Below, in pieces: positions 1-8,730 of a stretch of DNA of 64,000 nucleotides. The notes below the pieces were generated by a model. The model made no database searches. It saw nothing but the letters and a program-made list of their open reading frames with translations, and had not been told where the DNA came from. Made by a program: the position numbers and the translations under genes. Origin of the DNA: an uncultured Roseovarius sp. (GTDB lineage: Bacteria; Pseudomonadota; Alphaproteobacteria; Rhodobacterales; Rhodobacteraceae); contig NZ_CAJXNN010000007.1 of NCBI RefSeq assembly GCF_913057115.1, positions 36,204-100,203 on the forward strand, read 5' to 3'. Position 1 is the stretch's first letter. Each line of letters starts with the position of its first letter.

Positions 1-336
1 ACCGGGCAGATGCAGGCGGGCACGGGCCTTGGCGATATCTTCCGCGCGCTTTTCCCCTGCGGGTCGATCACCGGCGCGCCGAAACTGCGCGCCATGGAGA
101 TTCTGGCCGAACTGGAAGGGGCCGCGCGCGACATCTATTGCGGCACCATCGGCTGGGCCGCGCCCGATGGCACCTCGGAATTCAACGTGGCGATTCGCAC
201 GCTCATGCTTGACGGCGATCAGGTCCGCCTCAACGTCGGCGGCGGCGTGGTCTACGACAGCACCGCCGCCGCCGAATACGAAGAAGCACTTTGGAAAGCC
301 CGCTTCGCCCGCGCCCTCACGCCTGCCATCGCTTAA
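1..336 (+). CDS. pabB: Aminodeoxychorismate synthase component I, C-terminal part
   Basis: The frame is open from the first base of the window, so only the last 111 residues are present. The chorismate-binding fold signature GSITGAPKLRAMEI is visible, followed by the YCGTIGW and FNVAIRT segments and the GGGVVYDS segment that close the active site. PabB makes 4-amino-4-deoxychorismate from chorismate and glutamine-derived ammonia for folate synthesis. GSITGAPK favours PabB over TrpE, which usually has GTLSGAPK. The stop codon lies directly against the stop codon of the convergent cfa-like gene. Confidence 0.9.
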   Translation, partial: TGQMQAGTGLGDIFRALFPCGSITGAPKLRAMEILAELEGAARDIYCGTIGWAAPDGTSEFNVAIRTLMLDGDQVRLNVGGGVVYDSTAAAEYEEALWKARFARALTPAIA

Positions 337-1566
337 TCATTCGGCGGCGTGCCGCATATCCTCCACCGGGGCAGGATAAAGGTAATCGCGCGTCAAAGGC
401 ACCGCGTCCTGCTTGGGCGATAGCTGGAACTGGAACACCACTTGCCGATTGAACCGAAAGGTCAATTCGCTGGCAACCAAGTAATACCGCCACATCCGGC
501 AAAACCGCTCGTCATAAAGCGCGCGGACATTGTCGATGTTGTCCATGAACCTGTCATGCCAATGCTTGAGGGTCTCGGCATAATGCAGCCGCCAGATCTC
601 AACATCGGTGGTGAACAAATCCTGCCCCTCGATGGCATGCGTCGCCTCTGACAAGGCAGGCACATAACCACCGGGAAAGATATACTTGGCAATCCAAGGG
701 CTGGTCACACCGGGCCGCTCACATCGCCCGATGGTATGGATCAGGGCCACTCCGTCTTCATGTAACCGCTCGCGGACATTACGGAAATATTCCCCATAAT
801 GCGGCACGCCCACATGCTCGAACATGCCGACCGAAACCACCCGGTCGAATTTGCCCTCCACATGCCGGTAGTCCATCAGGCGGAAATCCACCTTGTCGGA
901 CAATCCCGCAGCCTCGGCGCGCTGTCGCGCCATGGCGTGTTGCTCTTCCGACAGGGTCACGCCCACCACCTCCGCGCCATAGTCCCGCGCCAGCGTCAGG
1001 CCCATACCGCCCCAACCACAGCCGATATCCAAAACCCGCATGCCCGGCTCCAGAAGCAGTTTGCCCGCGATGTGATGCTTCTTGGCCTCCTGCGCCTCCT
1101 CCAATGTCATTTCCGGATCGCGGAAATAGGCGCAGGAATACTGCCGGTCCTTGTCGAGAAAGAGGTCATACAACTCCCCCGACAGGTCATAGTGATGCGC
1201 CACGTTTGACCGCGCCCGCCCCACAGGGTTGAACTGCCCAAGATACCGCAGCAAATGCCGCCCCATCTCCAACGGGCGGCGAAACCATGGCTGACCCTGA
1301 GCCGCGATATTGCGAATGGCCAACCCCAGAAATCCGTAAAGGTCATCGCCCTCGATGGTCAGACGCCCATCCATATAGGCCTCCCCCACCGCCATATCGG
1401 GCGACAGGACAATCCGGCGCGGCAGCGTCGGATCATGCAGGCACAGCGCGACACGCTCGCCCTTGCCATCGCCATAGCGGCGCGTCGTGCCTTCAGGATA
1501 GGTAACCGTCAACTCACCATGACGAAACAGATGCCGCAGCATCGCGTCCAAAGCGCTCGTCCACAT
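337..1566 (-). CDS. cfa: Cyclopropane-fatty-acyl-phospholipid synthase family methyltransferase
   Basis: This 409-residue protein transfers a methylene group from S-adenosylmethionine to cis double bonds of membrane phospholipid acyl chains. The SAM-binding motif VLDIGCGWGG is at residues 178-187, preceded by the family segment HHYDLSGELYDLFLD and by YSCAYF, whose cysteine (145) matches the conserved active-site Cys of the family. GMFEHVG and the C-terminal YYLVASELTFR segment are also typical. Length fits the usual 380-430. It ends against pabB with no terminator space, and about 250 bp separate its start from aspS, so it probably has its own promoter there. A relative acting on another lipid is possible. 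Confidence 0.9.
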   Translation of the reverse strand: MWTSALDAMLRHLFRHGELTVTYPEGTTRRYGDGKGERVALCLHDPTLPRRIVLSPDMAVGEAYMDGRLTIEGDDLYGFLGLAIRNIAAQGQPWFRRPLEMGRHLLRYLGQFNPVGRARSNVAHHYDLSGELYDLFLDKDRQYSCAYFRDPEMTLEEAQEAKKHHIAGKLLLEPGMRVLDIGCGWGGMGLTLARDYGAEVVGVTLSEEQHAMARQRAEAAGLSDKVDFRLMDYRHVEGKFDRVVSVGMFEHVGVPHYGEYFRNVRERLHEDGVALIHTIGRCERPGVTSPWIAKYIFPGGYVPALSEATHAIEGQDLFTTDVEIWRLHYAETLKHWHDRFMDNIDNVRALYDERFCRMWRYYLVASELTFRFNRQVVFQFQLSPKQDAVPLTRDYLYPAPVEDMRHAAE

Positions 1567-1738
1567 GTTTCACCCCCAGTTTCCCACGCCCACCCGGCGC
1601 ATTGATTTGGTGATGCGAAACCTGCCGATCGTCCCGCCGGATGCCCCGGCGACTGCTCACAAAGGGCATTTTTGCCGAAAAACCCTGTTTCTGTAAATGT
1701 TTTTGGTCAATGGCGCTGACTTGCGCGGCCTCCCGCCC

Positions 1739-1767
1739 TTGACTTTACCGCCCCGCCAAGGTGTATC
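1739..1767 (+). promoter_or_regulatory. Probable sigma-70 promoter of aspS
   Basis: TTGACT (1739-1744) and TGTATC (1762-1767) are separated by 17 bp, about 46 bp before the aspS start. The rest of the 1567-1813 gap shows no gene and no further recognisable element. Confidence 0.45.
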
Positions 1768-1813
1768 GGCGCGGACCATGAGACATGCCCGTAACGGGCC
1801 CTGAGAGGACACC

Positions 1814-3598
1814 ATGCACGCATTCCGCAGCCACACCTGCGCCGATCTGACGAAATCCAACGTGGGCGACACCGTCCGCCTGTCCGGCTGGGTCCACCGG
1901 ATCCGCGACCACGGCGGCGTTCTGTTCATCGACCTGCGCGATACCTATGGCATGACCCAAGTGCTCTGCGACCCCGACAGCCCGGTTTTCGCCGAGGTCG
2001 AAGGCGTCCGCTCTGAATGGTGTATCCGCATCGACGGTGAGGTGAAGGCCCGCGACGACAGCCTCATCAACCCGAAAATACCCACCGGCGAGATCGAGGT
2101 TTTCATCCGCGACATGGAAGTTCTGGGCAGCTCCGAGGAACTACCCCTCATCGTCTTCGGCGATCAGGAATACCCCGAGGAAACCCGCCTCAAATACCGC
2201 TACCTCGACCTGCGCCGCGAGGTGATGCAAAACAACATGGCCCTGCGTTCGGACGTGGTGGCCTCCATGCGTCGCCGCATGTGGGATAAGGGCTTCCGCG
2301 AATACCAAACCCCGATCATCACGGCCTCCAGCCCCGAAGGTGCGCGCGACTTCCTCGTGCCCTCCCGCCTGCATCCGGGCAAATTCTACGCCCTGCCGCA
2401 AGCCCCGCAGCTGTTCAAACAGCTGATCATGGTCTCGGGTTTCGACAAGTATTTCCAAATCGCGCCCTGCTTCCGCGATGAAGACCCGCGCGCCGACCGT
2501 TCGCCCACCGATTTCTACCAGCTCGACATGGAAATGAGCTTTGTCGAGCAACAAGATGTGTTTGACACCATTTCCCCCGTCATCGCGGGCGTGTTCGAGG
2601 AATTCGGCGGTGGCCGCAAAGTGGACGCACCGCAAGACTGGCCGCAAATCCCCTATAAAGAGGCCGCGCTGAAATATGGCACCGACAAGCCCGACCTGCG
2701 CAACCCGATTGAGATGCAGGACGTGTCCGAGCATTTCCGCGGCTCCGGCTTTGCCATCTTCGCCAAGCTGCTGGAACAGGACGGCACCGAGATTCGCGCC
2801 ATTCCTGCGCCCACCGGCGGCAGCCGCAAATTCTGCGACCGGATGAACAAATTTGCCCAACAAGAAGGCCTGCCCGGCATGGGCTATATCTTCTGGCGGG
2901 AAGGCGAAAACGGTTCTGAGGCCGCAGGCCCCCTTGCCAAGAACATCGGCCCCGAACGCACCGAGGCGATCCGCCAACAACTGGGCCTTGGCGTGGGTGA
3001 TGCCGCTTTCTTCCTCGGTGGCAAACCGCAGGCTTTTGAGCGTGTCGCCGGCAAGGCCCGCGATGTCATCGGTGAGGAACTGAACCTCACCGACAAAGAC
3101 CGCTTTGCCTTCGCATGGATCGTCGATTTCCCGATCTTCGAGAAAGACGACGAAACCGGAAAGATCGACTTTGAACACAACCCCTTCTCCATGCCGCAAG
3201 GCGGGATGGAGGCGCTCAACGCCGATCCTTTGGCCGTCAAAGGCTTCCAATATGACCTGTCCTGCAACGGTTATGAACTGGTCTCTGGTGCCATCCGGAA
3301 CCACAAGCCCGACCTGATGCTCAAAGCCTTTGAGATTGCAGGCTACGGTGAGGACGAGGTGAAAAACCGCTTTGGCGCGCTCTTCCAAGCCTTCCACTAC
3401 GGCGCACCGCCCCACGGCGGCTGTGCGGCGGGCATTGACCGGATCGTGATGCTGCTGGCGGATGAGCAAAACATCCGCGAGGTCATCATGTTCCCGATGA
3501 ACCAACAGGCCTCCGACCTGATGATGAACGCGCCCTCCGACCCCACCAGCGACCAGTTGATGGAACTGGGCCTGCGCGTCATCCCGCAGGACGACTAA
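1814..3598 (+). CDS. aspS: Aspartyl-tRNA synthetase
   Basis: This class II synthetase of 594 residues charges tRNA-Asp. The N-terminal OB-fold anticodon-binding domain (about 1-105, with [13 protein letters not shown]) is followed by the catalytic core with motif 2 [11 protein letters not shown] and motif 3 [14 protein letters not shown] near the C terminus, plus the bacterial GAD insertion in the middle. The FTQIDMEMSF-like segment is present as YQLDMEMSF. Length is the bacterial norm. The start follows GAGAGGACACC, a good ribosome-binding site. The acetyltransferase gene begins 5 bp after the stop, so the two are probably co-transcribed. Confidence 0.97.
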   Translation: MHAFRSHTCADLTKSNVGDTVRLSGWVHRIRDHGGVLFIDLRDTYGMTQVLCDPDSPVFAEVEGVRSEWCIRIDGEVKARDDSLINPKIPTGEIEVFIRDMEVLGSSEELPLIVFGDQEYPEETRLKYRYLDLRREVMQNNMALRSDVVASMRRRMWDKGFREYQTPIITASSPEGARDFLVPSRLHPGKFYALPQAPQLFKQLIMVSGFDKYFQIAPCFRDEDPRADRSPTDFYQLDMEMSFVEQQDVFDTISPVIAGVFEEFGGGRKVDAPQDWPQIPYKEAALKYGTDKPDLRNPIEMQDVSEHFRGSGFAIFAKLLEQDGTEIRAIPAPTGGSRKFCDRMNKFAQQEGLPGMGYIFWREGENGSEAAGPLAKNIGPERTEAIRQQLGLGVGDAAFFLGGKPQAFERVAGKARDVIGEELNLTDKDRFAFAWIVDFPIFEKDDETGKIDFEHNPFSMPQGGMEALNADPLAVKGFQYDLSCNGYELVSGAIRNHKPDLMLKAFEIAGYGEDEVKNRFGALFQAFHYGAPPHGGCAAGIDRIVMLLADEQNIREVIMFPMNQQASDLMMNAPSDPTSDQLMELGLRVIPQDD

Positions 3599-3603
3599 GG
3601 CCC

Positions 3604-4335
3604 ATGGACCAAAGCCGCCCCGTCGGCCCCCCGGTGCCCGATTGGACACCACCGCCCCTGCCAAGGGGCGAGGGGCTCTCGGGGCGTTATGCGCGGCTTG
3701 AGGCACTGGATGCCGACCGGCACGCGGCCCTGCTCTTCAAGGCCTTCGACGGGCATGACGCGGTCTGGACCTATATGCCCGATGGTCCCTTCGCCTCCGC
3801 CGCGCAGTTTCACCGCTGGATGCGCGAGGCCACGTCGCGCGACGACATCCTGTTCTATGCCATCCGCGACCTGACAACCGGGGAGTATGGCGGCTTTGCC
3901 TCTTACCTGCGGATGAAACCCGCCTCCGGGTCGATCGAAGTGGGCTATATCGCCATGTCGCCACAGCTACAGCGCACCCGCGCCGCGACCGAAGCGATCT
4001 ATCTGATGATGAAATGGGCGTTCGAGGCAGGCTATCGCCGGTTCGAGTGGAAATGCGACGCGCTCAACGCCGCCTCGCGCCGGGCCGCGCAACGCTTGGG
4101 CCTCAGTTACGAGGGTATCTTCCGGCAAGCCACCGTGGTGAAGGGCCGCAACCGCGATACCGCGTGGTTCGCCGCCATTGATAGTGAATGGCCCGCCCTC
4201 GCCGAGGCGTTTCAGTTCTGGCTGTCCCCGGCCAATTTCGATGCGAGGGGCCAGCAACGCGAACGCCTGAGCGATCTCACCAGCCTCGTGCGGGTCGCAG
4301 GCGATCCCGAACAGGCCCCGCAGCACCGCCCCTGA
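3604..4335 (+). CDS. GNAT-family N-acetyltransferase (RimJ/RimL type)
   Basis: This 243-residue protein has the GNAT fold: strands around GGFASYLRMKPASGSIEVGYI, an acetyl-CoA loop region near QRTRAATEAIYLMMKWAFE, and the RFEWKCDALNAASRRAAQRLGLSYEG-type segment seen in RimL-like enzymes acting on protein N termini or small amines. It starts 5 bp after aspS and has no clear ribosome-binding site of its own beyond the end of aspS, so translational coupling is likely. The C-terminal tail of about 30 residues is unstructured. The substrate cannot be read from the sequence. Confidence 0.85.
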   Translation: MDQSRPVGPPVPDWTPPPLPRGEGLSGRYARLEALDADRHAALLFKAFDGHDAVWTYMPDGPFASAAQFHRWMREATSRDDILFYAIRDLTTGEYGGFASYLRMKPASGSIEVGYIAMSPQLQRTRAATEAIYLMMKWAFEAGYRRFEWKCDALNAASRRAAQRLGLSYEGIFRQATVVKGRNRDTAWFAAIDSEWPALAEAFQFWLSPANFDARGQQRERLSDLTSLVRVAGDPEQAPQHRP

Positions 4336-4351
4336 CGGGGGGCTACACGAC

Positions 4352-5077
4352 CTAGCTGAACTGCGCCGTGGGTTGGTGCAGCCGCGCCTGTACAAGCCCG
4401 GCAATCCGGGCCGCGGCCTCACGCGTGCCGTCCCCGGCCTCGCGCCGCTGTGCCAGATCGCATGCGGCCTGCGCCAATGGCTCATCCTCTGCGGATCGGG
4501 CCACACCGCCCAGAAACTGCGCCACATAGTCCATCATTGGTCCATCGCCGCATTCCTCCAAAAGAGTTGCAGCATGAGCCATATCATCCATATAGGCCAC
4601 AGGGTCCGGCTGGATCACCTCATCGTTCAGGGGGCGTGGCCCGCTGGGTTGCCGGTCGCTTGGCATATGTTCCAAAATCGCCTGCTGAAAAGCGCCCAGG
4701 TTTGGAATGGGCTTATCGAGAAACCCGTTGGCCCCCGCCGCCTTGGCCGCGCTGGCCCCGGTGCCATCGCCGCTCATGCCCATCAGGATACCAACCCGCG
4801 GTGCCGCCTCGTGCAACTCGGCAATCAACTCAAGGCCCGACCCATCCGGCAGCCCATGATCCACGATCACCGCCGAGGGCCGGTACACCTGCAAATGCCG
4901 CCGCGCCGAGGCAAGGCAATCCGCCCGCCGGATGCGCGCGCCGCTATGCAGGCACATCAGGCGCAGCGCCTCGCAGGCATAGCGGCTGTCTTCGACGACC
5001 AGAATGGTCATTCCCAAAAGCGGTCGCCGCGCCGAAGGCGCACGCCGTGGGCCCCAGCTCTCGTCAATCTCTTCCAT
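4352..5077 (-). CDS. CheY-like response regulator receiver protein
   Basis: An N-terminal receiver domain is visible: the acidic pair ED at residues 29-30 (in ILVVEDS), the phospho-acceptor Asp73 in VIVDHGLPDGSG, and the conserved Lys in FLDKP. The remaining roughly 100 residues contain no DNA-binding motif I recognise, so it may act by protein contact. I place the start at 5077 because AAGGA lies 8 nt upstream, whereas the longer in-frame ATG at 5104 has no ribosome-binding site. No histidine kinase is nearby, so the partner is unknown. It converges on the acetyltransferase gene. Confidence 0.85.
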   Translation of the reverse strand: MEEIDESWGPRRAPSARRPLLGMTILVVEDSRYACEALRLMCLHSGARIRRADCLASARRHLQVYRPSAVIVDHGLPDGSGLELIAELHEAAPRVGILMGMSGDGTGASAAKAAGANGFLDKPIPNLGAFQQAILEHMPSDRQPSGPRPLNDEVIQPDPVAYMDDMAHAATLLEECGDGPMMDYVAQFLGGVARSAEDEPLAQAACDLAQRREAGDGTREAAARIAGLVQARLHQPTAQFS

Positions 5078-5225
5078 CGGTGCATTCCTTTTTCCAAGAT
5101 CCATGTCGGAAGGCTAGTCAGAGAATGGCTAACGGGTGGTTAATTGAGGGGATGCGGCCCCCTGTCGCTTGTCAGGCTGGGCCATCATCCCCATAACATG
5201 GCCAAGCAACACGAAAGGATCCGCC

Positions 5226-5630
5226 ATGATCGGACGTCTGAATCACGTCGCCATCGCCGTGCCCGACCTCGAGGCCGCCGCCGCCCAATACCGCACCGCG
5301 CTGGGCGCCAATGTGGGCGAGCCGCAGGACGAACCCGACCACGGCGTCACCGTGATCTTCATAGACCTGCCCAACACCAAGATCGAACTGCTTTACCCCT
5401 TGGGCGACGACAGCCCGATCAACGGATTTCTTGAGAAGAACCCCGCGGGCGGCATTCACCACGTCTGCTACGAGGTCGAAGACATCCTCGCCGCCCGCGA
5501 CCAACTGAAGGAAAGCGGGGCGCGGGTGCTGGGGACGGGCGAGCCGAAAATCGGCGCCCATGGCAAGCCGGTGCTTTTCCTGCATCCCAAGGATTTCCAA
5601 GGCACCCTCGTGGAACTGGAGCAAACCTGA
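5226..5630 (+). CDS. mce: Methylmalonyl-CoA epimerase
   Basis: This 134-residue vicinal-oxygen-chelate protein interconverts (2S)- and (2R)-methylmalonyl-CoA, linking propionyl-CoA carboxylase with B12-dependent mutase. The family signatures LNHVAIAVPDL at the start, IHHVCYEVEDI in the middle and GTLVELEQ at the end supply the two metal His residues and the metal Glu. The start at 5226 follows GAAAGGATC and gives the exact family N terminus; an in-frame upstream ATG at 5169 would add residues foreign to the family. Its stop overlaps the start of the DUF1467 gene. Its role fits prpE and the cob cluster elsewhere in the window. Confidence 0.93.
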   Translation: MIGRLNHVAIAVPDLEAAAAQYRTALGANVGEPQDEPDHGVTVIFIDLPNTKIELLYPLGDDSPINGFLEKNPAGGIHHVCYEVEDILAARDQLKESGARVLGTGEPKIGAHGKPVLFLHPKDFQGTLVELEQT

Positions 5631-5917
5631 TGAGCATCGCTTCCGGAATTGTGCTGTTTCTGGTGATCTGGTTCATGACCTTCCTGATCGCCCTGCCGAT
5701 CCGCATCCAGACTCAGGGTGAGGCAGGAACCACAGTGGAAGGCACCCACGCCGGATCGCCGGAACAGCACCACCTGCGCAAGAAGGTGATCATCACGACG
5801 TTGATCAGCATCGTGCTTTGGATCATCATCGGCGGCACGATCCTGTCAGGGGCCATCTCGGTGCGCGACATTGACATGTTCGGCCGGATGGGACCCCCCT
5901 CAAGCCTTGCAGATTGA
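5630..5917 (+). CDS. DUF1467 family small membrane protein
   Basis: This is a 95-residue protein with two predicted membrane helices (about residues 5-25 and 53-76) flanking a polar loop with HHLRKKVIITT. It matches the alphaproteobacterial DUF1467 family in length and in the start MSIASGIVLFLVIWFMTFLIALPIR. The start overlaps the mce stop by one base (TGATG), so the two are translationally coupled; this pairing suggests, but does not prove, a link to propionyl-CoA metabolism. Function is unknown. Confidence 0.85.
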   Translation: MSIASGIVLFLVIWFMTFLIALPIRIQTQGEAGTTVEGTHAGSPEQHHLRKKVIITTLISIVLWIIIGGTILSGAISVRDIDMFGRMGPPSSLAD

Positions 5918-5983
5918 CCTCATTGAGCGCGCGACGCGCGCGCTTTATATCTCGTCAAGCGCCTTTGGCGCTTGCCTCGGGGT

Positions 5984-6090
5984 GCCTCCGGCGGGAGTAT
6001 TTCGGGAAAGATGAAGCCGCCCCCGTGCTTCATCTTTCTTCAAATACTCCGGGGTGAATTGGCCGTAGGCCAAGAGGGGCAGCGCCCCTT
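5984..6090. repeat. Long hairpin repeat (GCCTCCGGCGGGAGTATTT family), copy 1
   Basis: Between the convergent DUF1467 and MerR genes. The left arm GGAGTATTT + GAAAGATGAAGC (5994-6017) pairs with GCTTCATCTTTC + AAATACTCC (6027-6050) around a 9-nt loop. A tail with two more hairpins, TTGGCC..GGCCAA and GGGGC..GCCCC, runs to 6090. The tail is nearly identical to that at 19331-19372. It probably acts as a bidirectional terminator. Confidence 0.8.
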
Positions 6091-6138
6091 ATTCGAACAA
6101 AGCCTGTGCGGCGCAGCCGCGCCTTTGGATGCGTCGGG

Positions 6139-6555
6139 TCAATGTGCCCCGCCGCAAAATCCGTGATCGGCCAGCGAGGCCAGAACATAGCAATCGCTTG
6201 ATGGCCCTGCGCCATCGCACCCGCCGGTGATCCGTTCCAATTCTCTTTCCAGTTTGCGCAGCTGGGCGATCTTGTCGCGCACCGCTTCCAACTGCGCCTC
6301 GGCGATGGCATTGGCCGCGCCGCAGGTCCGGTCGGGATGGTCCTGCAACTCGATCAGCGCGCGGATCGCCGCAATGGAAAACCCAAGATCGCGGGCATGC
6401 TTGATAAAGCCCAGCTGCTGCAATTCCCCCTCGCCATAACGGCGCTGGTTGCCCTCGGTCCGCTCCGAGGCTGCAAGCAGCCCCATTTGCTCATAGTAGC
6501 GGATGGTCGGAACCTTGACCCCGGTTCGTTTCGACAATTGCCCAATCGAAAACAT
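6139..6555 (-). CDS. MerR-family metal-responsive regulator (Zn/Cd/Pb type)
   Basis: This 138-residue regulator carries the MerR winged-helix motif at the N terminus (IGQLSKRTGVKVPTIRYYEQMGLL) and a dimerisation helix around residues 83-110. Cys78, Cys113 and Cys122 sit where CadR/ZntR-type sensors bind Zn, Cd or Pb; extra Cys134 and His137 lie at the tail. It is divergent from a CDF exporter whose promoter has the elongated 19-bp spacer and central dyad that MerR activators distort. The inducer ion is inference; the Cys spacing argues against a pure Cu(I) sensor, which lacks the Cys near 78. Confidence 0.9.
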   Translation of the reverse strand: MFSIGQLSKRTGVKVPTIRYYEQMGLLAASERTEGNQRRYGEGELQQLGFIKHARDLGFSIAAIRALIELQDHPDRTCGAANAIAEAQLEAVRDKIAQLRKLERELERITGGCDGAGPSSDCYVLASLADHGFCGGAH

Positions 6556-6567
6556 CGCAAAACCCCC

Positions 6568-6598
6568 TTGAACCTCTAGTCACTAGAGAGATTACATT
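6568..6598 (+). promoter_or_regulatory. MerR-type promoter with dyad operator
   Basis: -35 TTGAAC (6568-6573) and -10 TACATT (6593-6598) are 19 bp apart, and the spacer holds the perfect dyad CTCTAGT-C-ACTAGAG (6574-6588). This is the classical layout for MerR-family activation of the CDF gene that follows. Confidence 0.85.
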
Positions 6599-6627
6599 GC
6601 CACCGATGTGAATGAAAGGGGTGCCAA

Positions 6628-7260
6628 ATGGCAGGATGTTGCGGGCATGACGCAAAGTTCGAGGGGCTGTCGCCGGACTACAAGCGCAGGCTATGGATGG
6701 TCATCGCCATTAACGCGGTCATGTTCGCCGTGGAAATGGGCGCGGGTCAAATGGCCGGGTCCCAGGCCCTCAAGGCCGACGCACTGGATTTCCTGGGCGA
6801 TGCGTTGACCTATGGCATTTCGCTGGCCGTCATCGGGGCATCGGTCCGGGTCCGTACCGCCGCCGCACTGGCAAAGGGCCTCAGCCTTTTCGCCATGGGC
6901 GCATGGGTTTTCGGCTCCACCCTTTACCGCGTTTTCTACATCGGCGTGCCCGAGGCCGAGATCATGGGCGTGATCGGATTCATGGCGCTGGCGGCCAATC
7001 TCGCCAGTGTGGTGCTTTTGCTGCCCTACAAGGATGGCGATGCCAATGTGCGCTCGGTCTGGCTGTGCTCGCGCAACGACGCCATCGGCAATGTCGCGGT
7101 GATGATTGCCGCGCTTGGGGTCTGGGGAACTGCCACGGGCTGGCCCGACCTGATCGTTGCGGGGATCATGGCGGGGTTGTTCCTGTCGTCCTCGGTGCAG
7201 ATCGTCCGGCAAGCCCTGGAGGAGCGCCGCAGCGACGCCGCCCGGGAAACCTGTGCCTAG
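6628..7260 (+). CDS. Cation diffusion facilitator-type metal transporter
   Basis: This 210-residue membrane protein with about six helices resembles short CDF exporters lacking the cytoplasmic C-terminal domain. Transport-site residues are recognisable in DALDFLGDAL (Asp54 and Asp58) in the second helix and in SRNDAIGN in the fifth. The N terminus MAGCCGHD holds a Cys-Cys and a His that may bind metal. A good ribosome-binding site (GAAAGGGG) precedes the ATG. It is controlled from the MerR-type promoter just upstream. The usual HxxxD of Zn-selective CDFs is DxxxD and DxxxN here, so ion selectivity is uncertain. Confidence 0.88.
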   Translation: MAGCCGHDAKFEGLSPDYKRRLWMVIAINAVMFAVEMGAGQMAGSQALKADALDFLGDALTYGISLAVIGASVRVRTAAALAKGLSLFAMGAWVFGSTLYRVFYIGVPEAEIMGVIGFMALAANLASVVLLLPYKDGDANVRSVWLCSRNDAIGNVAVMIAALGVWGTATGWPDLIVAGIMAGLFLSSSVQIVRQALEERRSDAARETCA

Positions 7261-7360
7261 AGCGTTTCCAGTTTACCTTGAATCAAACTGCATCACCAAT
7301 GTCCCGAGAAGGCCGTAGGCCTGGCAGGGTATTGGTGATGCAATAATAATAGGAAACGCT
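7261..7360. repeat. Nested palindrome of the TAAAGCGTTTC family, copy 1
   Basis: Exactly fills the 100 bp between two convergent stop codons. The outer arms AGCGTTTCC (7261-7269) and GGAAACGCT (7352-7360) and inner arms GCATCACCAAT (7290-7300) and ATTGGTGATGC (7331-7341) are perfect inverted repeats. The element's TAG and TAA edges are the stop codons of the two flanking genes. Confidence 0.8.
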
Positions 7361-8056
7361 TTAGCCGTGCTTCGCCTTCAGCCGGTGATAAAGGTGGGTG
7401 AAGGTGGCCGCGCCTATGATCGGCACGACCAAGTTCAGGATCGGCACGACCAGCGGCAGCGCCATCATAACCCCTGCGGCCCAGATCGCCGCGCCGTGCT
7501 TTTGCCGCATCGCCTTGGCCCCGGCGCGGCCTTCGCGCCGCATGGCGGCCACGGTGAAGTATTCGCGGCCCAACAAGAACCCGTTGACCGCGAAGAAAAC
7601 CGGCAGGCCCGCTATGGGCAAGACCATGGTCAGCAATAGCGCCACGATATTGGCCACGATCAACACCCCGAAGGCCGCCAGCCCATCGCGAATCTCATCG
7701 CTCAGCGGTGGGCCTTTGACCTTGGGCAGGGTCGGGTAATGCCGATCCTCCACCGCATCGGCCACCTCGTCCAGAAACATCGACACGAAGGCCGAAGCCA
7801 CAGGCACCATCAGGAAGACCGAAAGCCCGATCATCAACGCGACAAAGGCCCAGCTCAGCACATTGTCGACCCATTGCACCTCGCCCAGAAGGGGCAGAGT
7901 CACGGCATCCCCCACCATCCAGCCGATGCCCCAGACCAACACGGCGGTAATCGCGGCCAGCAGCCCGAGGGTCAGGGCGATGCCCCGCCACAGAACCTTG
8001 CGGAACCGAGGGTCGCCGATTTGCCCCAAGGCTTTGAAGAAACTCGTGAAAATCAT
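7361..8056 (-). CDS. EI24 domain (CysZ-like) membrane protein
   Basis: An integral membrane protein with several long hydrophobic helices (LALTLGLLAAITAVLVWGIG; ALMIGLSVFLMVPVASAFVSMFL; VLIVANIVALLLTMVLPIAG) and the loop FLDEVADAVEDRHYP that is characteristic of the EI24/CysZ family. CysZ imports sulfate, but distant members are uncharacterised. I prefer the ATG at 8056 because it overlaps the nitroreductase stop as ATGA; an in-frame ATG at 8068 is the alternative and would add four residues. The stop codon is part of the adjoining palindrome. Confidence 0.85.
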   Translation of the reverse strand: MIFTSFFKALGQIGDPRFRKVLWRGIALTLGLLAAITAVLVWGIGWMVGDAVTLPLLGEVQWVDNVLSWAFVALMIGLSVFLMVPVASAFVSMFLDEVADAVEDRHYPTLPKVKGPPLSDEIRDGLAAFGVLIVANIVALLLTMVLPIAGLPVFFAVNGFLLGREYFTVAAMRREGRAGAKAMRQKHGAAIWAAGVMMALPLVVPILNLVVPIIGAATFTHLYHRLKAKHG

Positions 8057-8631
8057 TCCGATACCCATGACGTGATGGCCGCGATGTCAGGCCGCGGCCG
8101 CTCGGGCGGCTGGCTTGTTTCGGTGCCGATATGAATGAACCCCGCGACACGCTCATGGTTGTCCAGCCCTAGCCCGGCCTCCAGAAACCCGCGGTCATGG
8201 CTTGGCCACCCGCTCAGCCAATTGGCTCCCCAGCCGCTGGCCAATGCCGCATTGAGAAGCGCCAAACAGACCGCCCCGGCGGAATAGGTCTGTTCAATCG
8301 TGGGGATCTTGTCCGAGGGTTTCATCACTTCGACCACAGCCACCGCCAAGTGCGCCGAGTCGAATTGAACCCGCGCCTTGGACACATCCGCCTCGTCGCG
8401 GCCCAAGGATTTGCCTCGTGCCTCCACGACCTCGGCCAGACGCTTGAGCGCGGCGCGTTCCAGCACGATAAAGCGCCACGGCTCCAGCTTGCCGTGGTCG
8501 GGGCTGCGTGCGGCGGCGGTCAGGATGGGCATCAGCTCTGCGCGGCTTGGCACCGGTGTGGTCAGTGTCTTGGCCGGCCGCGACCGGCGCGACAGCAGAA
8601 ATTCCATGGCAGACGGGTTCGGTGCAGGCAT
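8053..8631 (-). CDS. Nitroreductase family protein
   Basis: This 192-residue FMN-binding protein reduces nitro compounds or quinones with NAD(P)H. The N-terminal motif LLSRRSRPAKTL, the ARSPDHGKLEPWRFIVL segment and the C-terminal GFIHIGT are typical of the YdjA-like subgroup. Length is usual. The longer reading frame upstream runs through a non-family sequence; the start at 8631 gives the correct N terminus MPAPNPSAMEFLLSRRS. It overlaps the EI24 gene by 4 bp, so the pair is an operon. Physiological substrate unknown. Confidence 0.9.
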   Translation of the reverse strand: MPAPNPSAMEFLLSRRSRPAKTLTTPVPSRAELMPILTAAARSPDHGKLEPWRFIVLERAALKRLAEVVEARGKSLGRDEADVSKARVQFDSAHLAVAVVEVMKPSDKIPTIEQTYSAGAVCLALLNAALASGWGANWLSGWPSHDRGFLEAGLGLDNHERVAGFIHIGTETSQPPERPRPDIAAITSWVSE

Positions 8632-8730
8632 ATGACCCCCTTGGTGTTGCATGCGATATGTCGGGGCAGGGGGCCGCGGGGTCAACCCCCAACCTCTGGA
8701 ACACGGGGCATTGCCGGGGTATGAGACCCC

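Noticed and set aside
2141..3706. A 521-residue minus-strand open frame
   Set aside because: Antisense to aspS, with low-complexity Arg/Gly/Val composition and no family signature.
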